Positions 36,622 to 44,327 of a stretch of DNA of 44,327 nucleotides are shown one piece after another. Source of the DNA: Candidatus Babelota bacterium (lineage in GTDB: Bacteria > Babelota > Babeliae > Babelales > Chromulinivoraceae); assembly GCA_016183005.1 (NCBI GenBank), contig JACPFN010000008.1, positions 75,016 to 119,342 on the forward strand, in the 5' to 3' direction. The notes under the pieces are model-generated. The model was not told the origin of the DNA. It saw only the letters and a program-made list of their open reading frames with translations, and did no database searches. A program made the position numbers and the translations under genes. Within the stretch, counting starts at the first letter, position 1, and every line of letters begins with the position of its first letter.

Positions 36622-37033
36622 ACTTATTTTTTCCCGAACCAACCGGCGTTGTACCATGATCACAAGGTTGAGCTCGATTAACATCAAGCTGTCCAAGAGG
36701 AATTCTTCTTGGAGAACTTTGCGAAGAAGATAAATCATCTAAAGAACTAAAAACTGATGATGAAGAGAACGCTCTTCTATAACCAGTCAAGTCTGCTATT
36801 GATGGATAAAATGGAATGGAGGATTCCGAACTTACCAAACTAACAGCAAGAACTACAACGGTTGCTGGTTCATCTGAATTCAATCTTTGAACAGGAGATA
36901 CATCATGAGTAGTTTGATTTACCGGAGACGTTGGGCAATTCGCTAAATCTCCATCTGCTGTTTTTAATAAACTAACATGAACTATAGATAAACCACATAA
37001 TAATGTGTATACGAATAAACGTATATTTTTCAT
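36620..37033 (-). CDS. Small exported serine-rich protein of unknown function
   Basis: This 137-residue protein has a signal peptide (about 1-23). The mature chain is polar, rich in Ser, Pro and Thr, with three cysteines and no predicted membrane segment after the signal. The Ser-rich stretch SSSSVFSSLDDLSSSQSS looks disordered. AAGGA precedes the ATG. It is monocistronic, and its stop lies at the edge of the shared dnaJ terminator. I recognise no family. Confidence 0.65.
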   Translation of the reverse strand: MKNIRLFVYTLLCGLSIVHVSLLKTADGDLANCPTSPVNQTTHDVSPVQRLNSDEPATVVVLAVSLVSSESSIPFYPSIADLTGYRRAFSSSSVFSSLDDLSSSQSSPRRIPLGQLDVNRAQPCDHGTTPVGSGKNK

Positions 37034-37271
37034 TTTTAATCCTTGAATGTTTTAAAATGATATTTTCAATTTTTTTTAATAAGATCTTATGGTTTCTTGG
37101 TTGCAATAAATATATCGCAAAAGAATAATTAGGCAATATCCCCAAAGCACTAATTTTGTAGATAAAATTAACAAAGCTTATTTTAATAAAAAAGATTTTT
37201 TATTAAAATAATGTAAAAAAACATTAACAAATTAAAATCATAAAAATATGTATCTATTTTGTTTAAGATTT

Positions 37272-38414
37272 TTAAAAAGGAGGCTGTATCTTCTTACTAC
37301 TCTTAGAAGAAATTTTATAATCCTGGTTATTTTTTAAATATATCTGCTTAATCGTTGCATAAAAAAATTCTCTATCTACTGTTTTTATAACAGCCTGCTC
37401 ATGCGCTTCAAAAAGTGCAACTGGATATCCATTGCCCTTTATTGCCTGGTCTAAAACTATAGCGCATAGCCGATCAACCAACATAGGGTCCTGCGCTATC
37501 CACCCAGCAAACTCAAGTCGTACTATCTCTAATCCTACGTTAAGATAACAAAAATACGGTTTTAAATGTTTAGGATATGCGTAACAAATAGGGGCCTTGC
37601 TTTCAAAAATGATTGTCCGATGTCCCTCAGCCAAAAATATTCGTAATAAATCAACATCCAAAAGATTTGAAAAATAATCGGATTGTTTAATATTTTTTTC
37701 TTGAAAATCTGCCGATACCAAACGGATGATATTGATCATATCTTTTGTCTTGGGAAAACTCATATATGCAACATGTAATATTTTACTATTAAAAAAAAGT
37801 TGCAATTCCTCAATATACTTATTAAAAAAGTTCTGAGAATTTTCATTTTTTTCATCATCAACTTGAAAAAAAATAAGAGATCCATCCAATAAGCACATAA
37901 AGGGGTCTATTAATTGCTGAATAGATTGCTCAGAGCTCTTTACGGCTTCGATAAGTTCACATTGCTCTCGATATAAATTAATATACTCTGCATCTAAAAC
38001 ATATTGCTGATCTTGATCTACAACTAGAATTTCAGGATACGAAGATAATTCAACCTTACTTGTATGTAAACCATACTGTAAATACACAACTCCAATGTTA
38101 ATTAAACTACAAGCAGGACCCTGATGCTTATCATAATAAATCTGAGAACCGTCAACAGCTAACACCTGATAAGGATGCTGATGCTCTTTGATCAAAAATG
38201 TTTGTCCTAATTTACCATGCCAAGAGGGAAGCAGTAAAGACCATTTTTTTGATGCTATCATTAATACAAGATGCTCATCATTTTTAACCTGCTCAAAAAG
38301 TATTTCTAATTGCATAATACATTCTTTTGAGACAGAAAAAAAATTCTGACTAACTCTTTCTAATTCTTGAAACAACTTAAAACGATCTAACACAAACACC
38401 CTCTCTGTAAACAC
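37272..38414 (-). CDS. NurA-domain DNA nuclease
   Basis: NurA is a 5'-3' nuclease that in archaea works with the HerA helicase in end resection. The 380-residue protein has the family's pattern: VLAVDGSQIYYD (Asp88), then CLLDGSLIFF (Asp177), and the C-terminal block GYPVALFEAHEQAVIKTVDREF with His338 and Asp347. There is no signal peptide. The start is uncertain: GTG at 38414 gives the full length, but a GTG at 38393 has a better-spaced AGAGAGG. No HerA-like gene is in the window. It is divergent from the degenerate HAD gene, with a 12-base palindrome between them. Confidence 0.75.
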   Translation of the reverse strand: MFTERVFVLDRFKLFQELERVSQNFFSVSKECIMQLEILFEQVKNDEHLVLMIASKKWSLLLPSWHGKLGQTFLIKEHQHPYQVLAVDGSQIYYDKHQGPACSLINIGVVYLQYGLHTSKVELSSYPEILVVDQDQQYVLDAEYINLYREQCELIEAVKSSEQSIQQLIDPFMCLLDGSLIFFQVDDEKNENSQNFFNKYIEELQLFFNSKILHVAYMSFPKTKDMINIIRLVSADFQEKNIKQSDYFSNLLDVDLLRIFLAEGHRTIIFESKAPICYAYPKHLKPYFCYLNVGLEIVRLEFAGWIAQDPMLVDRLCAIVLDQAIKGNGYPVALFEAHEQAVIKTVDREFFYATIKQIYLKNNQDYKISSKSSKKIQPPF

Positions 38415-38437
38415 TCCCAGCCAAATTAACCATAAGG

Positions 38438-38449
38438 CTGTATACAGCG
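38438..38449. promoter_or_regulatory. 12-base palindrome in a divergent promoter region
   Basis: GCTGTATACAGC is a perfect palindrome, richer in GC than its surroundings, in the 92-base gap between nurA (-) and the HAD-like gene (+). The size and symmetry suit a dimeric repressor operator. No regulator is known for it. Confidence 0.35.
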
Positions 38450-38506
38450 TATCCTTTTTCTGGTAAATATAAAGTATAAAATGAAATTATAGTTAAGGTA
38501 TAAAAT

Positions 38507-39295
38507 ATGAAAAAATCATCTATTCTTATTATTCTGCTATCAGGAGTATTTTCACTCTCTATGACGGCAAAACAGATAACAACAATATTATTTGATGTTG
38601 AAGCTGTTTTTGAAAGTGATGAATGGAAAGCTTCTAGCTATGTAGGTAAATTGAATGGATTAAGCTATATCGCACAAAAAGGTCACAAGCCCAAACAGGA
38701 AGATCTATTTAAAATACTTAAACCAATTAAAGCTATTTCAACTGAACATACTTATAATAACAACCTAGAAATGCCACTAATCCTTTGTGACTGGTTAGCT
38801 CAAACACAAAATAATTCTAAATTAAAAGATATTATTAATAAATATTTAGTTAATAAAAATATTTTAGATATCGAAATTAAAGTATTTATAGCAATAATAA
38901 GCATGATGCTTACGCCTCAACATCTAGCTAATATTCAAAAAGTACGTTCAAAAATTGAAACTATTTTAAAAACTCTTCGCCAAAAAGGTTATAAATTATA
39001 CCTTGTTGGAAACTGGGCACACATTAATTCATTAAAAGAGCAATTTGGAGATATTTTCAAATATTTTAATGATTCAATCATGTCAGGAGATACTCATCTA
39101 TTAAAACCTTCTCAAGCATACTATCAAGATGTACTTGAAAAAAACAACATAGAAGCAAGCCAAGCTATTTGGATAGAAACAGAACAAAAATTTGCATCCA
39201 AAGCAAAACATTATGGATACAATGTTATTTTAGCTTCAGAAAAAAACTACAACTCTGTAATTACAGGACTTAAAAATTTTGGAATCATCATCTAA
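38507..39295 (+). CDS. Exported HAD-like protein with degenerate catalytic motifs
   Basis: This 262-residue protein has a signal peptide (about 1-21) and is a paralogue of the HAD hydrolase at 32381-33283. Both share MPLILCDW or LPMILADW, TPQHLAN or IPQNLAN, and the NW after motif II. The nucleophile Asp30 (FDVEAV) and Lys200 (LLKPSQAYY) are kept, but motif II has Gly168 in place of Ser, and motif IV reads WIETEQ instead of FIDDEQ. Loss of the second acidic pair should weaken magnesium binding, so it may be inactive or binding-only. AAGG precedes the ATG. Confidence 0.78.
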   Translation: MKKSSILIILLSGVFSLSMTAKQITTILFDVEAVFESDEWKASSYVGKLNGLSYIAQKGHKPKQEDLFKILKPIKAISTEHTYNNNLEMPLILCDWLAQTQNNSKLKDIINKYLVNKNILDIEIKVFIAIISMMLTPQHLANIQKVRSKIETILKTLRQKGYKLYLVGNWAHINSLKEQFGDIFKYFNDSIMSGDTHLLKPSQAYYQDVLEKNNIEASQAIWIETEQKFASKAKHYGYNVILASEKNYNSVITGLKNFGIII

Positions 39296-39355
39296 GAAAC
39301 TATAGATGGATATTATACGATAGCTTTAAACTTACCGATGAAATTCAATTTTTTA

Positions 39356-40597
39356 TCATTTTGTTTGTAAAAAAGTTTGTAGTTTTTCAAGCACAAAATC
39401 TACCTCTTCTATGGTATTATACCCAGAAAAACTACACCGAACTGATGCATTAATATTACACTGCTGATGATACAACTGAACACAATGGTGTCCTGCTCGT
39501 ACAGCTATTCCATATTGATCAAGATATGCAGCAATATCATGAGCATGGTACGCATTTGAAACAAATGTTACTAAATGAGCATGAGCCGATTGCTCATGTA
39601 TAGGATTAAAACTAATTAATTGTATTCCTGGAATTTTTAATAACCCTTGAATCATACGATTTACTAACATAGTTTCATATTCTGCTAACATCTTAAAATC
39701 TATCTCGCGCTCAATAAACTTAACCGCCGCAGCCAAACCTATAGCTCCTGCGATATTCGGAGTACCGGCCTCAAACCCCTTAGGAAATGATCTATATTCT
39801 GAATTTTTAAAATTTACAGAAAATACCATTCCTCCACCAAATTCTGTTGGTCTCATCTGATTAATACGTTCACTTTTTGCATATAAAACCCCTATGCCAG
39901 TAGGTCCAAAAAGCTTATGCCCAGAGAATACTAAAAAATCACTCCCTATAATTTCTACATCTATCTTTTGATGAGCAATTGATTGACAAGCATCTACCAA
40001 TACAGCCGCACCAACTTGATGAGCTAGCTGCGTAATGAGCCTAACATCATTAGTTCCACCAACTACATTTGAACTATGAACAATTGCTACTAACTTGGTT
40101 TTAGAGGTCAATTGAGCTTTAAATTGATCTAAATCTACATTTCCCTGCTTTGTAACTGGAATAATTTTTAAAGTTAAATTAAGCTTTGACGCAAGCTCTT
40201 GCCAGGGTAAAAAATTAGAATGATGTTCAACTGCAGAGATAATAATTTCATCACTTCGTTGCAAATTATAAGCAGCCCAAGACTTTGCTACTAAATTTAT
40301 AGAATCAGTAGCTCCTGACGTAAAAACAATATTTTGCGGATCTACACCTATAAATTTTGCAATCTCTAACCGCGCTCGTTCATACTCAGCCGTTGTTCGT
40401 TCGGCAAACGTATAAATACCACGTCCTACATTTGATTTATAATGTGCATAATAATCATTCATAGCCTCAATTACCTGATAAGGCACCTGCGCTGTTGCTG
40501 CATTATCAAAATAGACTAAAGGATAATTATTAATCTTAGTTTTTAAAATAGGAAAAAAAGACCTAAACTTTTGTATATTTATATTATTTTTTGACAT
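39356..40597 (-). CDS. sufS: Cysteine desulfurase SufS
   Basis: SufS removes sulfur from cysteine for Fe-S cluster assembly, using pyridoxal phosphate. The 413 residues begin with the family's YFDNAATAQVP. PLP residues are His125 (SAVEHHSN) and Lys228 (FSGHKLFGPTG). The catalytic Cys372 is in RAGHHCVQL, with the usual short SufS-type loop. GGAGAG precedes the ATG, and the start overlaps the end of sufD by 19 bases. SufE or SufU is not adjacent. It is last in the sufD-sufS pair. Confidence 0.96.
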   Translation of the reverse strand: MSKNNINIQKFRSFFPILKTKINNYPLVYFDNAATAQVPYQVIEAMNDYYAHYKSNVGRGIYTFAERTTAEYERARLEIAKFIGVDPQNIVFTSGATDSINLVAKSWAAYNLQRSDEIIISAVEHHSNFLPWQELASKLNLTLKIIPVTKQGNVDLDQFKAQLTSKTKLVAIVHSSNVVGGTNDVRLITQLAHQVGAAVLVDACQSIAHQKIDVEIIGSDFLVFSGHKLFGPTGIGVLYAKSERINQMRPTEFGGGMVFSVNFKNSEYRSFPKGFEAGTPNIAGAIGLAAAVKFIEREIDFKMLAEYETMLVNRMIQGLLKIPGIQLISFNPIHEQSAHAHLVTFVSNAYHAHDIAAYLDQYGIAVRAGHHCVQLYHQQCNINASVRCSFSGYNTIEEVDFVLEKLQTFLQTK

Positions 40598-41244
40598 AGA
40601 CTCTCCAATATTTTCTCAGATTGATCAAAACTAGCTATATATTCTTGAAAAAAAGATCTTGCTAACAGATGATACGTCTGAATTTCATCGCATCCTCGTG
40701 ATTTTAAATACCATATATGCTGCTGATCAAACTGTCCAACTGCAGCACCATGAGAACATTGCACATCATAATTCAAAACCTCAATAGAAGGGATAAATGT
40801 TACCTGAGCTTTTCCATCTAGCACTATAGCAGTATGTTTAAATACCGCATCTGATTGCGCAGCCTGAGATGCTATAGAAATAAGTCCCTCATGATGTACA
40901 CAAACCGCATCTTTAACTATACCACGAGCAACTATTAAACTTTTAGTTTGCCTACCCGTATGCCTTTGTTGAGTAGTTACTTTTATGCTCTGATCTGCTG
41001 CCAAAGCGTATAAAAATATAATATTGCAAGAACTATTATCACCCTCAAGAATAATTTCAATATCTATTTTTATAGACTGGATAGATACAAGAACTATACA
41101 AAAATCTAAAGAACTATCCTGCTTTACAATAATTTGATAAATAATTTGAGAAATATTAAAAAAATCATTATCGGTTGCCAATAACGATCTAATACCTGTA
41201 ACGATAATTTTTTTTATATTAGTTGACATAGGCGTTGAATTCAT
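40579..41244 (-). CDS. sufD: SufD-like Fe-S scaffold subunit, short form
   Basis: SufD pairs with SufB and SufC in the Fe-S scaffold. Its similarity lies in the C-terminal beta-helix part, ending CSHGAAVGQFDQQHIWYLKSRG and the helical SFFQEYI tail. With about 221 residues it is roughly half the usual 400 or more, missing the N-terminal region. Start choice is open: TTG at 41262, ATG at 41244 and ATG at 41229 are all in frame with weak ribosome sites. A putative promoter just upstream favours 41244 or 41229. It overlaps sufS by 19 bases. Confidence 0.85.
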   Translation of the reverse strand: MNSTPMSTNIKKIIVTGIRSLLATDNDFFNISQIIYQIIVKQDSSLDFCIVLVSIQSIKIDIEIILEGDNSSCNIIFLYALAADQSIKVTTQQRHTGRQTKSLIVARGIVKDAVCVHHEGLISIASQAAQSDAVFKHTAIVLDGKAQVTFIPSIEVLNYDVQCSHGAAVGQFDQQHIWYLKSRGCDEIQTYHLLARSFFQEYIASFDQSEKILESLCQKII

Positions 41245-41280
41245 AATCACAAAATGTAACAAAAAAGAAACAAAACGCTA

Positions 41281-41308
41281 TCTATATAAAAGTTTACACT
41301 TTTGACAA
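41281..41308 (-). promoter_or_regulatory. Putative promoter of sufD-sufS
   Basis: On the minus strand TTGTCA is followed after 16 bases by TATAGA, about 37 bases before the sufD ATG at 41244. Visual match only. It would give sufD-sufS their own transcript. Confidence 0.35.
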
Positions 41309-41459
41309 GATTTGTAAAAAAATACAAGGAGAAATAAATTCGAGCAATTAATTACTTGCTAACAAGATGGTTTCTTGATAAAATTATTTTCAATAGTATC
41401 AAAAAGATTTTAAAGAAATTAGCTAATCAAAACAATTAACCAATACAAAGGTTACATTT

Positions 41460-42077
41460 ATGAAAAAGAGAATTCTTCTTACTTTATTTATAATTATTTC
41501 TAATGTTACACCAACAACAAAACTTATGGCTTGCACGCCAGATACTTTTTTTTATTTTATGAAGGACGACGAGCAAAGCGTATGGAAAATTTGTAAAGAA
41601 AAAAACAAAAAAGAATCTTTATGTGTAGATCTTTCTAATCTCTTGAATTCCTTAGAAGATCTTAAATCACTTATCATAAAAAACCTTGACTTACTAAATC
41701 GACTCAATAAAGATACAGGATTAACAGCTGAAAATGAAGAATTGGTAGGAGAGCTATTCCAAAGAGATATAATTATACGCATTAGATATGATTACATTTG
41801 TACTAAAATTTCTTTCTTGTTACATAAACGACCAAAAGTAGAACCAACCATTTCTCATGAAGAAAGAAATGACTCATACGAAAGATTTCAAAAAGAATTT
41901 CTTTCACTTGGTAACGTCTATAAACTATCCATGTGTCCTGAATGGTTTAAACAAGCAAAAGGAAAAACTTTTGATTTATCAATGAGTGATATCGAAAAAA
42001 CTTGGCTTACCGAAATCATGAAGGAAAAGATCTTAAATAAAGAATTTCTATATATAGATATGAAAGATTCAGAATAA
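41460..42077 (+). CDS. Exported protein of unknown function inside the suf locus (copy 1)
   Basis: This 205-residue protein has a signal peptide (about 1-24) ending near MAC. The mature part is helical, with cysteine pairs and the block ESLCVDLSNLL. AAAGG precedes the ATG. It shares a pattern with the next gene: a PD-x-FF start, a LC-V/I-D-x-S motif and a later IR/IK-x-x-YD motif, so the two are likely distant paralogues. Both lie on the plus strand between sufB and sufD, which are on the minus strand. No known domain is seen. Confidence 0.72.
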   Translation: MKKRILLTLFIIISNVTPTTKLMACTPDTFFYFMKDDEQSVWKICKEKNKKESLCVDLSNLLNSLEDLKSLIIKNLDLLNRLNKDTGLTAENEELVGELFQRDIIIRIRYDYICTKISFLLHKRPKVEPTISHEERNDSYERFQKEFLSLGNVYKLSMCPEWFKQAKGKTFDLSMSDIEKTWLTEIMKEKILNKEFLYIDMKDSE

Positions 42078-42146
42078 ATCTTTATAAATAAAAAATTATA
42101 AATTGTAAATTTTTACCTTTTAATCTTTAACCTAAGGAACAATTAT

Positions 42147-42701
42147 ATGAAAAAATTTCTTTCTGCTATTTTGCTTGTATTAAATTACAATCAACTAAGC
42201 ACTTCTAATCCAAAAGAAAATGATTTGGATAACCCTGATAGTATATTCTTTAAATTTGACGCTGATGGAAATATATCTAAACAGTGTCGAATTAAAAAGG
42301 ATCAGAAAGCTGTATGCATAGATTTCTCTGCTCATGATCTTAATTTCCTAAAAGAGATGCATAGTGCAGCAAAAAATAATAATGATCTTGCTGAAAAATT
42401 AATCAAAGGTTTAGCAAGCGTCTTGATAAAAGCTCAGTATGATTTCCTTCGTCATGCTCTTAAGAAGGAAACAACCGAATCTCTTCCTTCGCCAGAAGAA
42501 TTAAAAAAATCAGAAGAAATTTTAAAACCATTTATAAATTTTTCTCTTGTACCAGATATTTTAATGACATGGAAAAATAATTTAAACGATCATAAATTCA
42601 TTCGTTCTATATTGACAAAAGAAGAACAAGAAATGTTTGATATTTGCTTAGAAATGAGCGATAAATTAAAAGAAAAAATGGACCAAGAATCACAAAAATA
42701 A
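42147..42701 (+). CDS. Exported protein of unknown function inside the suf locus (copy 2)
   Basis: This 184-residue protein has a short hydrophobic N-terminus (about 1-19) of signal-peptide type and a helical, lysine-rich mature chain with KAVCIDFS matching ESLCVDLS of the upstream gene. The AAGGAA ribosome site is good. It lies 69 bases after the first paralogue on the same strand and is followed by a hairpin terminator, so the two may be one transcription unit. The family is unknown to me. Confidence 0.72.
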   Translation: MKKFLSAILLVLNYNQLSTSNPKENDLDNPDSIFFKFDADGNISKQCRIKKDQKAVCIDFSAHDLNFLKEMHSAAKNNNDLAEKLIKGLASVLIKAQYDFLRHALKKETTESLPSPEELKKSEEILKPFINFSLVPDILMTWKNNLNDHKFIRSILTKEEQEMFDICLEMSDKLKEKMDQESQK

Positions 42702-42752
42702 AATTTTTACGATTTAAAAATCGTAGCTTTTGAAAATAATGTATGCTCTTGC

Positions 42753-42790
42753 AAGAAAGGCTTTTAAAAAAAGAGCCTTTCTTTTTTTTA
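42753..42790 (+). terminator. Intrinsic terminator after the exported paralogue pair
   Basis: AGAAAGGCT pairs with AGCCTTTCT around an A-rich loop, followed by a run of eight or more T on the plus strand. A weaker hairpin (TACGATTT/AAATCGTA) precedes it at about 42708-42725. Confidence 0.82.
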
Positions 42791-44143
42791 ACCTATTGAA
42801 TCTTCCATTTCAAGCTCAATCAAACGATTTATTTCTACTGCATACTCCATAGGAAGCATCTGAACAAAACAATCAATAAATCCGTTTACAATCATGGCCT
42901 GCGCTTGTTGTTCGGTTAATCCTCTACTCATCAAATAAAAAATCTGCTCTTGACTAACCCTGCTAACTGATGCTTCATGACCAATATCAACATCTTTAGA
43001 TGCTATATCAACCTTAGGATATGTATCGGTACGCGAATATTTATCTAAAAGTAAAGCATCACACTGAACACGTGCAACAATTTTTTCTAAATTTTTTCCA
43101 ACCTTTAATAATCCTCGATAGCTTGACCTACCACCATCTTTACTAATCGATTTCGCTATAACATTCGAACTTGTATTGCTAGCCAAATGAACTATCTTTG
43201 CACCAGAATCTTGATGTTGATTTTTTTTAGCTACAGCAATAGAGATTATCTGACCCTTACTTTGCTCGCCCTTAAGAATAATACATGGATACTTCATAGT
43301 TACTTTACTACCAAAATTACCATCAATCCATTCAACAGTTGCTCCATCTAATGCAACGGCACGCTTAGTAACCAAATTATAAACATTTTCAGACCAGTTT
43401 TGAATAGTTGTATAACGTACATGGGCACCAGCAAGTGCTATCACTTCTACAACAGCACTATGCAATGAGCTAGATCGATAAACTGGTGCACTGCACCCTT
43501 CAACATAGTGTACAAAACTACCCTCATCTGCAATAATTAACGTTCTTTCAAACTGTCCCATCAACTCTGAGTTAATTCTAAAATATGCCTGAAGAGGTTT
43601 ATCTATCCGTACCCCCTTAGGAACATAAATAAAATTTCCTCCACTCCATACAGCTGAATTTAAAGCAGCAAATTTATTATCATGGGGAGGAACAACGGTT
43701 CCAAAATATTTTTGAAATAGTTCAGGATACTCCTTCAAGCCTGTTTCTGTATCAAGAAAAACAACTCCCTTTTTTTTCCAATATTCTTGAATCCGTTTGT
43801 AAATAACCTCTGATTCAAATTGAGCACTTACACCAGCCAGCATAGATTTTTCTGCTTGAGGAACGCCGAGTCGCTGAAAGGTCTTAAAGATATCCTCCGG
43901 AACATCTTTCCAATCACGCTGTTTTTCAATAATTGGCTTTACGTAAAAATGAATATCATCAGCAGAAAGATTTGATAAATCTGCTCCCCAAGATGGCATA
44001 ACTTTTTCTTCAAAAATCTGTAAAGATTTCAACCGGAATTCTTGCATCCAAAGAGGTTCCCTTTTGTTTTCTGAAATCTCTAGAACTATTTCCCTATTCA
44101 AGCCTTTTTGCATAACTACCATATCCATTTTTTTCAATCTCAC
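42788..44143 (-). CDS. sufB: Fe-S cluster assembly scaffold SufB
   Basis: SufB is the main scaffold of the SufBC2D complex, where Fe-S clusters are built. It shows GGNFIYVPKGVRIDKPLQ, then EGCSAPVYRSSSLHSAVVEV, with later VNGFIDCFVQMLPMEYAVEI, all typical of the family. Of 451 residues in the longest frame, the first few depend on the start: GTG at 44143 overlaps sufC by 50 bases, while ATGs at 44128, 44122 and 44113 shorten this. None has a strong ribosome site. Two plus-strand genes separate it from sufD. Confidence 0.95.
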   Translation of the reverse strand: MRLKKMDMVVMQKGLNREIVLEISENKREPLWMQEFRLKSLQIFEEKVMPSWGADLSNLSADDIHFYVKPIIEKQRDWKDVPEDIFKTFQRLGVPQAEKSMLAGVSAQFESEVIYKRIQEYWKKKGVVFLDTETGLKEYPELFQKYFGTVVPPHDNKFAALNSAVWSGGNFIYVPKGVRIDKPLQAYFRINSELMGQFERTLIIADEGSFVHYVEGCSAPVYRSSSLHSAVVEVIALAGAHVRYTTIQNWSENVYNLVTKRAVALDGATVEWIDGNFGSKVTMKYPCIILKGEQSKGQIISIAVAKKNQHQDSGAKIVHLASNTSSNVIAKSISKDGGRSSYRGLLKVGKNLEKIVARVQCDALLLDKYSRTDTYPKVDIASKDVDIGHEASVSRVSQEQIFYLMSRGLTEQQAQAMIVNGFIDCFVQMLPMEYAVEINRLIELEMEDSIG

Positions 44144-44327
44144 ATGCCAAAGAGCTATCCCCTAATGCGACAAAATTACCTTCAATCATTACATGAACTT
44201 GATCAGGATTAAAATATTTTAAAATATGACCATAATGAGTAATCATAATAAAAGTAGTTTGAGGAAATTGATCTTTATACAAATTTAAGCCGTTTGCTAA
44301 ATCTTTAAGTCCATCAACATAAACACC
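44094..44327 (-). CDS. sufC: SufC ATPase, partial, cut by the right edge
   Basis: SufC is the ABC-type ATPase of the SufBCD complex. Only its last 77 residues are in the window, in frame to the edge on the minus strand. They hold the post-Walker B VDGLKDLANGL segment, the switch stretch FIMITHYGHIL, and VHVMIEGNFVALGDSSLACEIEKNGYG, which matches the family's end. The short ORF starting MYKD inside it is only an internal frame start. It overlaps sufB. The order sufC-sufB then sufD-sufS follows the usual operon except for the interruption. Confidence 0.92.
   Translation of the reverse strand, partial: GVYVDGLKDLANGLNLYKDQFPQTTFIMITHYGHILKYFNPDQVHVMIEGNFVALGDSSLACEIEKNGYGSYAKRLE

Noticed and set aside
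44094-44282. Separate 62-residue protein starting MYKD
   Set aside because: The frame is open upstream to the window edge and aligns with the SufC C-terminus, so the ATG is internal.

Overview
The window is about 44 kb of AT-rich, gene-dense bacterial DNA. Two tandem ATP/ADP translocases of the Npt/Tlc family, many small exported orphan proteins, a eukaryote-like secreted phospholipase A2 and the lack of biosynthesis genes suggest an obligate intracellular, energy-parasitic bacterium. A TonB-like protein, one predicted lipoprotein and many signal peptides fit a Gram-negative envelope. My best guess is Candidatus Dependentiae (TM6). This rests on gene content and style, not on a marker-gene tree; Chlamydiae-like or Rickettsiales-like lineages are the alternatives.

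Layout. 1-4.1 kb (minus strand): rpsB, tRNA-Ser(GGA), SRP RNA, dnaX and der (cut by the left edge). dnaX carries an A11 run exactly where a short gamma form would end. 4.1-7.1 kb (minus): two nucleotide translocases. 7.5-10.3 kb (plus): lon and a small acidic lipoprotein. 10.3-13.9 kb (minus): recJ, cmk and an exported orphan. 14.1-19.9 kb: an island of exported proteins, with two alpha/beta hydrolases (one with Cys in place of the nucleophile Ser), a protein made of two 80-residue repeats, a cytosolic-PLA2-type phospholipase with a signal peptide, and an orphan. 20.0-24.1 kb (minus): lysS, then ftsB-like, sodA and endonuclease Q. 24.2-27.2 kb (minus): five small exported orphans. 27.4-29.4 kb (minus): tadA, dksA-like, an exported GNAT-like protein and rpsI. 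29.6-36.6 kb (plus): gyrB, an anchored HAD-like hydrolase, tilS, a TonB-like protein and dnaJ. 36.6-39.3 kb: an exported orphan, NurA and a degenerate HAD paralogue. 39.4-44.3 kb (minus): sufC-sufB and sufD-sufS, separated by two divergent exported paralogues.

How it fits together. Housekeeping genes cover replication (dnaX, gyrB), repair (recJ, EndoQ, NurA), translation (rpsB, rpsI, lysS, tilS, tadA, SRP RNA), proteostasis (lon, dnaJ) and Fe-S assembly (suf). Between these blocks sit clusters of lineage-specific exported proteins that are plausible host-interaction factors. The translocases would import host ATP. No insertion sequence, prophage, CRISPR array or rRNA was seen.
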